Part shown: positions 8,954 to 17,221 of the stretch, in pieces
How the letters are laid out: the number at the start of each line of letters is the position of its first letter
Numbering within the stretch: position 1 is the first letter of the stretch
Origin: Planctomycetota bacterium
GTDB lineage: Bacteria; Planctomycetota; UBA11346
NCBI GenBank assembly: GCA_013816485.1
Contig: JACDEI010000025.1
Coordinates: 1-64,000, forward strand
Direction of reading: 5' to 3'
DNA: 64,000 nt
Made by a program: the position numbers and the translations under genes
Notes under the pieces: model-generated
Databases searched by the model: none
Seen by the model: the letters and a program-made list of their open reading frames with translations, nothing else
What the model was told of the DNA's origin: nothing

Positions 8954-9400
8954 ACTCTAACTGGAACGATCAACAACGTGCGGGTCCAGGGGCGGCAGAG
9001 CCCCAGGCAGGCGTAGCGGACAGCCTTCCGCTTCGGCTCCTGCCTTCGCTACAGGCCACGGATCCCAGTGGGATCCGGCTGCGCAGCGCTGCGCTGCGCT
9101 GCGCTGCGCTCCTGCGCTGCTCGCCCGCGAACAACAATCCCCCGAGCGCGCCTGCGCGCGCGATGGGCGAAGGCCGACCGGCGACGCCGGTAGCAGGCGA
9201 AGCCTGCGGTAGGTCGAAGCGCGAGCGCAGCCCCGCAGCGCCAACGGCGCGAGGAGCAAGCGAGATGGAGACAAGCAGGCGACGGCGCAGCGCGAAGTCG
9301 TGACGGCGAACAGGCGAAGCTAGCCCACAGCGCGCGTTTCTTCCAATCGCTGCGGGATTACATCGCCGTCATCAACCAACTGATCGAAACGCACCAACTG
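8954..9400. other. Low-complexity GC-rich intergenic region
   Basis: No gene is supported. The region holds several small palindromes (GGATCCCAGTGGGATCC near 9060), five tandem GCGCT pentamers at 9086-9110, and many GCG-rich repeats such as GGCGAAGCCTGCGG. It looks like degraded repeat material. Confidence 0.5.
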
Positions 9401-9523
9401 CTACTGGCCGTGGGCGTATTTCAAAGCCGTACCGTTCTCGACCCAGTCACCACTGTTGAGGTAGAGCGGGCGTTCCTCACCGACGGAGCTGTGGCTGACG
9501 AACGCGAAGATGTCACCCGTGCG
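9401..9523 (-). pseudogene. Remnant of an LpxH-like metallophosphoesterase C terminus
   Basis: The last 40 codons of a minus-strand frame read FAFVSHSSVGEERPLYLNSG followed by DWVENGTALKYAHGQ and a stop. The block YLNSGDWVENGTAL is typical of the C-terminal end of UDP-2,3-diacylglucosamine hydrolase-like phosphoesterases, where it follows the metal-binding GHTH motif. Here the GHTH motif and everything upstream are missing. It is most likely a residual fragment of a deleted gene. Confidence 0.5.
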
Positions 9524-9903
9524 ATGATGGTTGATGCGGTTGCACTGGCGGCTCGCGGCGCGATCCCAGGCGGTGAGGCGGTGCAATCCCAGCATGCGCA
9601 AGTCCTCCGATTGGTGTCCGGTGGGCGACCGACCGGTTGGTGAGTTGGTGAGTAGTGCCGTGGGTCAACCATCGGCACCCCGTTGCGCAAGCATGGCAGA
9701 TGATGCCCAAGGATGGATGAAGCCTTGATCAAGAATCAGGAGCGATGCGTCTGGATGATCGCACGGCCGGCCGCCCGGCATTCTGCAATGAAGGGATAGA
9801 GACTGTCGTGCAAATTGCGCGATCTCGTACCCGCCTCATGGAAATCCGGGTTATTCATCGGAATTAACCTTACTCATTCATCAATCCTTCATAAGAGGGA
9901 GTC

Positions 9904-11457
9904 ATGCTCCCGTACATGATTCAACGCGCCGTTGCCCGGTCGTTCTCGCCTTTGCTGTCGCTCGCCGACCGCAGACCGCAGGGCGCAGCGCTCGGTATCG
10001 CGCAGTCGCGGATCCTCGGAAATATCGTCGCCCAGACGGCGCAGCTCCCCATCGGCAAAGCCTTCGGACTCGAACGTTTGCCGCGCGACCACCGGCTGGC
10101 CGCAGCATTCCGCACTCAGATCGCTGAGACCACCTACGCCGATCACGCATCATTCATCGAGCGCGTCGCGCGTGGCGAAGCCGACGTGATGTTCCGTGGA
10201 CGTGCCGTGGCGCTGGCCCAGACCAGCGGCACCACCAGCAGCGAGGCGAGCGGTGAACGCTACATCCCCCAGAACGCCGCGCTGCTGCGGCATCATCAAC
10301 GCGGCGGCTCGACCGCCTTTGCCCGTCTGCTGCGCGTCACCGGCGGCTCGCTGTTCAACGGCCAGTTGCTGATGCTTGGCGGTTCGACCGCCCTGACGCC
10401 GAACGCCCACGGCATCCCGGTCGGCGACCTCTCCGGCATCATCGCGTCGCGCATTCCCGCGTGGCTGCGTCCGCTCTATGAACCCGGTCTCGACATTGCC
10501 CTGGAGAGCGATTGGGAGCGTAAACTGGAGCGCATCGTCGAACGCTGTGGCGAGCGCGATGTGCGCCTGGTCAGCGGCATCCCGGCGTGGTGCCTGATGT
10601 TGTTTGAACGCCTGTGCCGTCGCCGCGATCTAAGCCGCGCGCGCATCGCTTGGCCCAACCTGGGTGGCTTCATCCATGGCGGCCATGCCATCACGCCGTT
10701 CATCCCCAGCCTGCGCGAACACCTCGCACCTGACACTTGGTTGATGGAGGTCTATCCCGCGAGCGAAGCCTTCATCGCTGTCGGCAGCCGGCCATGGCGT
10801 TTGGATGAACAGCAGGCACCGCCGCTCGACCTGCTGGCGGACCACGGCGTCTACCTGGAGTTCGCACCGCAGGACGGTGGCGACGCGGTCGGGGCCGAAG
10901 GCTTGGTGGATGGCCGCATCTACCGTGTGCTGGTCACCACGCCGGCAGGACTCATCCGTTACCAGATCGGTGACCTGGTGGAGGGCGCTGGCCCTGGACG
11001 CATCCGCGTCGCCGGACGGATCAAGACCCGCATCTCGGTATTTGGTGAACACGTCGAAGGTGTACACCTCGACAATGCCTTGGCGGCGGCCTGCCATGCG
11101 ACCCGCAGCGAGGTCGCCCACTACCACGTCGCACCATTCATTACTGCTGACAACGGTGCCAGCGGCGGTCACGAATGGCTGGTGGAGTGTATTCGCGGAC
11201 CCGAATCGGCCCACGCCTTCACCGACACCATCGACCACCACCTGCGCACCCATGTGATCGACTACGATGCCCACCGCGCTGGTGGACAGCTTACGGCACC
11301 ACGTCTGACCCTCCTGCCGCCGGGAACCGTTCATCGCAGCATGGCCGCACAGGGAAAGCTCGGTGGTCAGCATAAAATGCCACAAGCGTGGAAGGACCGC
11401 ACCATCGCCGAGCGCCTATTGGCGGCGGCTTCCCAGGGGACGGCTGCCCATGTGTGA
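9904..11457 (+). CDS. GH3-family acyl-acid amide synthetase-like protein
   Basis: GH3 proteins are ANL-fold enzymes that adenylate a carboxylic acid and transfer it to an amine, best known from plant auxin and jasmonate conjugation. Bacterial members act on largely unknown substrates. The 517-residue product has the ATP-binding motif TSGTTSSEA at residues 107-115, a central YPASEAF motif, and the C-terminal block IRYQIGDLVE. The ribosome-binding site AGAGGGAG precedes the ATG. The stop overlaps the start of the following hydrolase, so the two are translationally coupled and probably work on the same metabolite. Confidence 0.85.
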   Translation: MLPYMIQRAVARSFSPLLSLADRRPQGAALGIAQSRILGNIVAQTAQLPIGKAFGLERLPRDHRLAAAFRTQIAETTYADHASFIERVARGEADVMFRGRAVALAQTSGTTSSEASGERYIPQNAALLRHHQRGGSTAFARLLRVTGGSLFNGQLLMLGGSTALTPNAHGIPVGDLSGIIASRIPAWLRPLYEPGLDIALESDWERKLERIVERCGERDVRLVSGIPAWCLMLFERLCRRRDLSRARIAWPNLGGFIHGGHAITPFIPSLREHLAPDTWLMEVYPASEAFIAVGSRPWRLDEQQAPPLDLLADHGVYLEFAPQDGGDAVGAEGLVDGRIYRVLVTTPAGLIRYQIGDLVEGAGPGRIRVAGRIKTRISVFGEHVEGVHLDNALAAACHATRSEVAHYHVAPFITADNGASGGHEWLVECIRGPESAHAFTDTIDHHLRTHVIDYDAHRAGGQLTAPRLTLLPPGTVHRSMAAQGKLGGQHKMPQAWKDRTIAERLLAAASQGTAAHV

Positions 11458-12451
11458 ATTCCGCACCCTCCCAGGACGTGGTCCATTTCACTTCGTCTGT
11501 GTGCCCGGCGTGGTGCCGGACGGACCAGAAACCTTTCTGCGACAGCAGTCACTGCTGCGGCGTTTCGGCCCCGTAACCGTGCTGACCTATCCCTACGACT
11601 CGTTCTCGGTGGACGAGGTCCTGGCGCATATCCGCGCCGCCATCGAACGCGCGCGCGCAGACGGCCGCCAACCGGTGTTGATGGGTGTCAGCGTCGGTGC
11701 TGGGATCTGCCTGGAACTGCTGCGACGCGCACGTGACCAGGGACAACCAATCGATCTCGCGGCGTTGCTGTTGATCAGTCCATTCACCTGCACCGCTGAT
11801 CTCGCCCCCCTCTTGGCACGCCTGGTCGGCGGCATCGAACAGGAGGTCGACCGCAGCGACGGCGGGCGTCCGGATCAAGCGCTCGAACGCGGACGCGCCT
11901 TCTTCCGCTCCCTCGCCAGCAAATCCTTGACCGCCAAACCGGTGGTCACCGGCTGGCGTTCGTTCTTCACCCTGCTGACCCCGCAGGGTTTCGCCGAGTG
12001 GGGCGAGGCACGCATTCGCGCGCGCATCGAACGCACCCTGGCGGCGATCACCTCCCAGGGCGGCGTCGCACGGGTCCTGGCCCTGCGGCAGCTCGGTGGC
12101 CTGGATCAAAACGCACGCGCAACCAAGCCGCTGACTGAGGTGCCGACGCTGATCCTGTGGGGCAGCAAGGAGCGCCACACCCTGACCATGGATGGTCCTG
12201 GGACGCGCATCCTTAGCCGCCCGGATCTGGCGTCGCGCCACTTCCCCGACGTGGAAGTGCAGTGGGTCTACACCCAGGACGGCGAGGAAGTCCCGCACGC
12301 CTCGTTGCTGAAAAACGCTCCCGATTTCAACCGCCACCTGCGGCATTTCCTCAAACGCCGCGCGCGCACCTATGGCCTGTTGCCACGCATGGCACTGCTG
12401 GCGCGCGCGGCAATACCGCTCGCCCTGCTGCCGGCGCTACGCGGTAGCTGA
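11450..12451 (+). CDS. Alpha/beta hydrolase
   Basis: A 333-residue alpha/beta-hydrolase-fold protein. The nucleophile elbow GVSVGAG lies at residues 79-85 with Ser81 as presumed nucleophile. The C-terminal half contains a strand-turn TLILWGSKERHTL, where the acid is expected, and a late histidine near PHASLLKNAPDFN. The ATG at 11450 overlaps the last codons of the GH3 gene by 8 bases; a longer frame would overlap it more and lacks support. Substrate is unknown. Pairing with GH3 suggests release or loading of an acyl group. Confidence 0.8.
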   Translation: MCEFRTLPGRGPFHFVCVPGVVPDGPETFLRQQSLLRRFGPVTVLTYPYDSFSVDEVLAHIRAAIERARADGRQPVLMGVSVGAGICLELLRRARDQGQPIDLAALLLISPFTCTADLAPLLARLVGGIEQEVDRSDGGRPDQALERGRAFFRSLASKSLTAKPVVTGWRSFFTLLTPQGFAEWGEARIRARIERTLAAITSQGGVARVLALRQLGGLDQNARATKPLTEVPTLILWGSKERHTLTMDGPGTRILSRPDLASRHFPDVEVQWVYTQDGEEVPHASLLKNAPDFNRHLRHFLKRRARTYGLLPRMALLARAAIPLALLPALRGS

Positions 12452-12524
12452 TCTCGTGCCGTACCTGCCTGGACTGCGCTGTCCGACATTACCGCTCCAG
12501 CGGCCGGAAGATTTACGAAGCAGT

Positions 12525-12669
12525 CTTGAAAGACCGAAATTCACATGGAGGACCGGAGATCCGGAGAGCGGCGAGTAACGAAGTGTCGGTGAACATCCGA
12601 GGTTCCGCAGCGCTGTCCTCTTCAGGTCCTCCGGTCCTCCGGTCCTCCATGTCGGCCCTGCCTTTCAAG
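12525..12669. repeat. Inverted-repeat element D (GGAGGACC units)
   Basis: Outer arms CTTGAAAG (12525-12532) and CTTTCAAG (12662-12669) flank inner arms ACATGGAGGACCGGAG (12543-12558) and CTCCGGTCCTCCATGT (12637-12652), which are perfect complements. The right inner arm carries three tandem GGTCCTCC units. The unit recurs at 60421-60455. Confidence 0.85.
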
Positions 12670-12672
12670 ACA

Positions 12673-12779
12673 GCTTCTAAGCGTTGTCACGTGGCATGGG
12701 CGTCTCGCCATAAGATAAAACTACAACGATACGAACTCGACGCTTCTAAGCGCTGTCACGTGGCATGGGCGTCTCGCCC
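12673..12779. repeat. Two direct copies of a 38-base unit
   Basis: Positions 12673-12710 and 12742-12779 are identical at 36 of 38 bases, 69 bases apart, and include GTGGCATGGGCGTCTCGCC. The continuation GGGCGTCTCGCCCATGGTTC also occurs at 33115, so this is a dispersed unit. Confidence 0.85.
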
Positions 12780-12870
12780 ATGGTTCTTAGTCCCATATTA
12801 TTCGGCACGCCGCAATCACGGGCGAGACGCCAATGCTGGAAAGCTAAGACCTCGCCCACATCAAATTCGA

Positions 12871-12980
12871 TCGAACCGCCAACACGCCACGACGCCACGA
12901 CGCGAAACCGAGGCCAGTGCCGGGCAGTTCAACGGTTTTCCGCCTTTCCGCGGCGTCGTGGCGTCGTGGCGGTTCAATTC
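12871..12980. repeat. Inverted-repeat element F (CCACGACG units)
   Basis: GAACCGCC plus tandem ACGCCACG/ACGACGCC units (12871-12904) is complementary, with a small insertion, to GGCGTCGTGGCGTCGTGGCG and following bases (12950-12980). It completes a run of three repeat elements between the hydrolase and the CRISPR island. Confidence 0.8.
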
Positions 12981-13177
12981 ATTCGCCTTAGCTTCACCGC
13001 AATCAGCGCCGGCTTCCAGCCGGCCAGGGGCAATCAGTTGTCCTCGCCTTCGCGCCTGCTTGCCGATCAGCGCCTCATCATCCCCCCGTGGCACGCGTAC
13101 CACGCAGCCCAGCGCTGACCACGCACCTATCCCATACCAACGGTTGAGTCCACTAGCGGCCCTACCTAGGGTGCGGC

Positions 13178-14290
13178 ATGGCTCTTGCCACCCGCTCCGC
13201 AGTGATTGTCCGCCGCCGTGCTTTGATCGAACTATTATCCGCCGGCGAACACACCGTTGATCACTTGCGCCGGATGCTTCCAGGTCGTCCCAGCCGTCGC
13301 ACTTTGGGCAGCGATCTCGCCTGGATTCAACGCACGGTAAATTCCCAGATCCATCGAAACCGCCTGGATGGACACGTCCATTGGCGCCTGAGCGGTCGTA
13401 CGCCACACCTGCTGGATTTACCGTTAGATCTGCTCACCGCCGACGAGGTCATCGCTCTGGTCGCCGCCCGCAGCCTCTTGCGCCTGCCGGATGCCAATGC
13501 CCCACAACTCGATCGCCGGCAACAGCCCCCTGGGCCGCTGGCGCAAGCCATCGACCACCTGATCGGCCGTTGCGGTCTGACGCAGGAGGTCGCCCACCTC
13601 GCGCCGGAGGTGATCATGGCCAGCCGCCATGGCGTGGCGAGGGAGCCGCCGGCGGTCTTCCCGCTGGTGCTGGAGGCGATCCTGCGGCAACAGGCGGTGC
13701 GCTTCACCTACGAGAACAATCGCAACGAGCGCAAGGCCGTCCATGTGCAGCCGCAGCGATTGGTGACGATACACGGATCATGGCACTGTTTTGCGTGGTC
13801 GCCCGATGTCCGCACACCGCCGGGACGCATCAAACAATACCACCTGTCGCGCATCGCTGGCCTGTCGTTGACGACCACCAAGCCGCCACGCCTGCCGATC
13901 CACATCCCGACGTCAGCGATCGATGACTGCCTGCACGAATCCTTCGGTGCCACCGGTTCACATCTGAGCGCGGATCGTCGCCGTATCGTGCTGGCCGTGT
14001 CACCGGAGGCGTGGCCGCATCTGCGTGATCGCACCTGGGGTAGCAAACAGGACGTGCAGGAAAATCAGCCCGGCCTACCGCCCGGATGGCGGCGGCTGTC
14101 CTTCACCACCACCGGCTTGCAGGAGGCGCGCCATCGCATCCTGGGACTCGGCCGGACTGTGCGCGCAGAGAAGCCGCCAGAACTGGTCGCTTGGCTCCAC
14201 GCCGAAGCCCAGGCCGTGCTTGACGCTCATCAGCCCCAGGTGGCAACCGTTTCTGCCAACACCCGCGTTATGAGAAGGCCCCAGCCATGA
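13178..14290 (+). CDS. WYL-domain transcriptional regulator of the cas operon
   Basis: The 370-residue protein has an N-terminal winged-helix segment (about residues 1-65), a linker region, a WYL ligand-binding domain (about 165-240, including RFTYENNRNERKAVHVQPQR and GRIKQYHLSRI) and a C-terminal WCX extension (about 255-345). WYL regulators are thought to bind nucleic acids or nucleotides and often control defence loci. The stop overlaps the cas6 ATG by four bases (ATGA), so it is translationally coupled to the cas genes and probably controls them. A collinear paralogue of exactly the same length, carrying a stop, lies at 31862-32974. Confidence 0.85.
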   Translation: MALATRSAVIVRRRALIELLSAGEHTVDHLRRMLPGRPSRRTLGSDLAWIQRTVNSQIHRNRLDGHVHWRLSGRTPHLLDLPLDLLTADEVIALVAARSLLRLPDANAPQLDRRQQPPGPLAQAIDHLIGRCGLTQEVAHLAPEVIMASRHGVAREPPAVFPLVLEAILRQQAVRFTYENNRNERKAVHVQPQRLVTIHGSWHCFAWSPDVRTPPGRIKQYHLSRIAGLSLTTTKPPRLPIHIPTSAIDDCLHESFGATGSHLSADRRRIVLAVSPEAWPHLRDRTWGSKQDVQENQPGLPPGWRRLSFTTTGLQEARHRILGLGRTVRAEKPPELVAWLHAEAQAVLDAHQPQVATVSANTRVMRRPQP

Positions 14291-15006
14291 CACCCACTGC
14301 CCCCACCAACATCCCCGCCATCGATCTGGCCTTTCCCATCGTGCAGGGATTGGTGATGCCGATCGAACACGCACACCAGTTGCTCGGCGCGATCAAACAG
14401 GCCGCACCGCAACTGGCGGAGGTCCCCATCGGTCTCCACCCCCTGCGCGGAACGCCGTTGCCGGAGGGCCTGCTGCACCTGCGCCATCGCACACCGCTAC
14501 GACTGCGGTTGCCATCCGACCGCATCGCCGCCGCGCTGCCATTGGCCGGGAAGGAACTGCGCATCGGCAGCATGCTCATCCGTCTGGGCAGCCCGTCGGT
14601 GGAGATGTTGGAACCGCACGCGGAACTCTACGCCCGCACGGTAATCATCTCCAAGACGGTGCCCAAGGCTGGACGCGATGCTGAGGCACGTGGTAATCGT
14701 CATGCTACCGAGCCGGAGGTCATCGCGGCGGTGCAGGCGCGTTGCAATCCTGGTGCCACGGTGCGCGTGATCGGCAGCCGGACCATCACCCTGCATGGCA
14801 AAGCGCCGGGCGGGAAGCGTCTGTGGTTTCCTGGCTTCGAGATGGTGATCGAGGGCCTCGACGCAGAACACAGCATAGCGATCCAGTCCACCGGCATCGG
14901 CGGCCGCCGGGCGTTCGGGTGTGGGATCTTCGTGAAGGCGGGGATGCGCAAAATGGCGACCGCTGACGTACCCAAAACCACCAGCAACGAGGTCGGGGAT
15001 GCCTGA
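14287..15006 (+). CDS. cas6: Cas6, MYXAN-type CRISPR RNA endonuclease
   Basis: Cas6 cuts the precursor CRISPR RNA within each repeat to release guide RNAs. The 239-residue product has a ferredoxin-like arrangement and ends with the glycine-rich loop GIGGRRAFGCGIF typical of Cas6. It resembles the Cas6/Cmx6 proteins of MYXAN (Dev)-type systems, with the N-terminal IDLAFPIVQG. It overlaps the regulator upstream by 4 bases and cas3 downstream by 8. The array repeat has a CGCC/GGCG stem followed by exactly 8 bases before the spacer, as expected for Cas6 products. Confidence 0.8.
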   Translation: MTPTAPTNIPAIDLAFPIVQGLVMPIEHAHQLLGAIKQAAPQLAEVPIGLHPLRGTPLPEGLLHLRHRTPLRLRLPSDRIAAALPLAGKELRIGSMLIRLGSPSVEMLEPHAELYARTVIISKTVPKAGRDAEARGNRHATEPEVIAAVQARCNPGATVRVIGSRTITLHGKAPGGKRLWFPGFEMVIEGLDAEHSIAIQSTGIGGRRAFGCGIFVKAGMRKMATADVPKTTSNEVGDA

Positions 15007-17221
15007 GTCGAAGCGCCTGCTGGCGAAGTCGCTACCAAAAGACCGACAAAAAACGCAACGTGGAGAATCGTTGCCGGGACATACTGCAGAGGTACTGGCC
15101 GCTGCCCGGACGCTCCTGGCTGCAATCGCCGAGGCGAGTCTGGCTGCGGCACGCCTGCCGTCAGATCTCCGCCCACGGTTGGAGCGGCTTGTGTTGATGG
15201 CCGCTTTCTTGCACGACCTGGGCAAGTGTAGTGACCATTTTCAGGCGGCGGTCCGCAGAGGGTCTCGGCAGCTCGTACGCCATGAAGCATTGTCTGCGTG
15301 GCTGGCGTGGAGCGAGCCGTTGAACCCCTGGCTTCGTGCCGCCATCGGCAACGACCTACCGCTGGCTATCGCCGCTGCCGCCGGCCATCACCGTAAGTTC
15401 GACCATCGCGCCCAGGCGGTAGGTGAAATCGCCGCTGGTCTTGGTTCCCGCGTGCGTTGTCTCTGCGGTCACGTCGATTTCGAACGCACCCTGGCGCTCG
15501 CGCCGACAGAGTTCGCCTGGGGAACCACACCAACCTGTTCTGATTACGAATTGCGGGTGCTTTCCGATCAACGCGGAGATCTCTGGCCCGTCCTGCGCGA
15601 CTTGCGCGTCGCCGTCGGGGAGCAGTTACAGAGGGATCAACTGGCAGCGCCCTTACTGGCGTTGGCGAAGGCGATCGTTCTAACTGCGGACGTCGCCGGT
15701 TCGGCATTGCCGAAAGCAGGCGAGTCTACTGCGTGGATCGCCGAAGCCTTAAGTCAGCGTGCGGGTGGCGAGGCACTTGGCGGCATCGCCGCGAAGAAAT
15801 TGGACAGCCGACCTGCACGATCGTTCCAGAATGCAGTCGCGGCATCAGATGCACCTTTGACGCTGGTGCGCGCTGGCTGCGGCAGCGGCAAGACAGTAGC
15901 GGCCTACTTGTGGGCAGCCCGGCACCACGGCGGCCGGCAGATCTGGGTATGCTATCCCACAACCGGAACCACTACCGAAGGTTTCCGTGACTACTTGCAG
16001 GAGGTGCCGGATCTCGACACCCGCGTCGAGCACAGCCGGGCCACCATCGACCTCAAACTGCTCGGCGTGCAAGGCGACGATGACGAAGCTGCCCGAGAAG
16101 TTGACCGTCTAGAGGCGCTTCGTGTCTGGGGTGATGATGTCATAGCCTGTACCTGCGACACGGTGCTCGGGCTCATGCAGAACCAACGAAAAGGGTTGTA
16201 TGCGTGGCCTGGGTTGTGCCGCAGCGCTGTCGTCTTCGATGAGATTCACGCCTATGACGACCGCCTGTTCGGTTGTCTGCTCGCCTTCCTGCGCCACTTG
16301 CCCGGCCTGCCCTGCCTATTGATGACCGCCAGCCTCCCTGCGTCACGGCACGCAGAGTTGAACCGGCTAATGCGCGAAGTGCACAAGCAGCCGCTACCGG
16401 TCATCGACGGACCGGAGGATCTCGAAACCCTGCTCCGCTATTGTCGCACTCGGGAAACGCCACAGGCAGCCATTGCCCGTACGCTCGCCGCTGGTGGCAA
16501 GGTGCTGTGGGTGCGCAATACGGTCAATCGCTGCTTGGCGGCAGCAGATGCGGTTCCGGTAGCTTGGCAGCCAGAGGTATATCACAGTCGCTTCCGCTAC
16601 GAGGATCGTGTCGCCCGCCATCGCGCGGTGATCGACGCATTCCGGAAAGATGGACCAGCCTTGGCGATCACCACCCAGGTGGCTGAGATGTCGCTCGACC
16701 TGTCGGCTGATCTCCTGGTCAGTGATCTCGCCCCGATCCCTGCTCTCATCCAACGCCTCGGTCGTCTCAACCGTCGCGCGGATCCCGCCTTTCCACCGCC
16801 ACCCGGCGCCTTCGTGGTCGAGGATTTCGTAGGGAAGCCTTACAACCGCACTGATCTCGATGATGCACGCGCCTGGCTGGAGCGCCTTGGCGATGCGCCC
16901 GTCAGCCAACGAGATCTGGTACGGCATTGGCAGGAAGAAGGAGCCACGCTCGATGCAAAATCCCCTAGCAATTGGTGGAATGGTGGCGCATCGACCGAAC
17001 CAGCAGAATGTCGAGACGGAGGCCCTGGCATCACGGTCTTGTTGGCTGAAGACGCGGCACACGTCACCCGAAAACCGACCACTGCCGGGCGGTATGCCAT
17101 ACCCATGTTGGAACCGCGCCATTTGCGCTGGCGCGATTGGAAACAGGTCGCCCACCACCCGGTCGCAAAACCAGAATTCATCCACTACGAACCGCAACGA
17201 GGTGCCCGATGGCTTCCGTGA
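14999..17221 (+). CDS. cas3: Cas3 helicase-nuclease
   Basis: Cas3 is the effector that unwinds and degrades DNA marked by Cascade. The 740-residue protein has an N-terminal HD nuclease domain (His28, HD at 72-73 in LHDLGKCSDH, HH at 130-131) and a superfamily 2 helicase with Walker A GCGSGKT at 293-299 and DEIH at 414-417. Helicase motif III is MTASLP and motif VI is QRLGRLNRR. All key residues are present, so it is probably active. It overlaps cas6 and, by 13 bases, cas8. Confidence 0.93.
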   Translation: MPESKRLLAKSLPKDRQKTQRGESLPGHTAEVLAAARTLLAAIAEASLAAARLPSDLRPRLERLVLMAAFLHDLGKCSDHFQAAVRRGSRQLVRHEALSAWLAWSEPLNPWLRAAIGNDLPLAIAAAAGHHRKFDHRAQAVGEIAAGLGSRVRCLCGHVDFERTLALAPTEFAWGTTPTCSDYELRVLSDQRGDLWPVLRDLRVAVGEQLQRDQLAAPLLALAKAIVLTADVAGSALPKAGESTAWIAEALSQRAGGEALGGIAAKKLDSRPARSFQNAVAASDAPLTLVRAGCGSGKTVAAYLWAARHHGGRQIWVCYPTTGTTTEGFRDYLQEVPDLDTRVEHSRATIDLKLLGVQGDDDEAAREVDRLEALRVWGDDVIACTCDTVLGLMQNQRKGLYAWPGLCRSAVVFDEIHAYDDRLFGCLLAFLRHLPGLPCLLMTASLPASRHAELNRLMREVHKQPLPVIDGPEDLETLLRYCRTRETPQAAIARTLAAGGKVLWVRNTVNRCLAAADAVPVAWQPEVYHSRFRYEDRVARHRAVIDAFRKDGPALAITTQVAEMSLDLSADLLVSDLAPIPALIQRLGRLNRRADPAFPPPPGAFVVEDFVGKPYNRTDLDDARAWLERLGDAPVSQRDLVRHWQEEGATLDAKSPSNWWNGGASTEPAECRDGGPGITVLLAEDAAHVTRKPTTAGRYAIPMLEPRHLRWRDWKQVAHHPVAKPEFIHYEPQRGARWLP

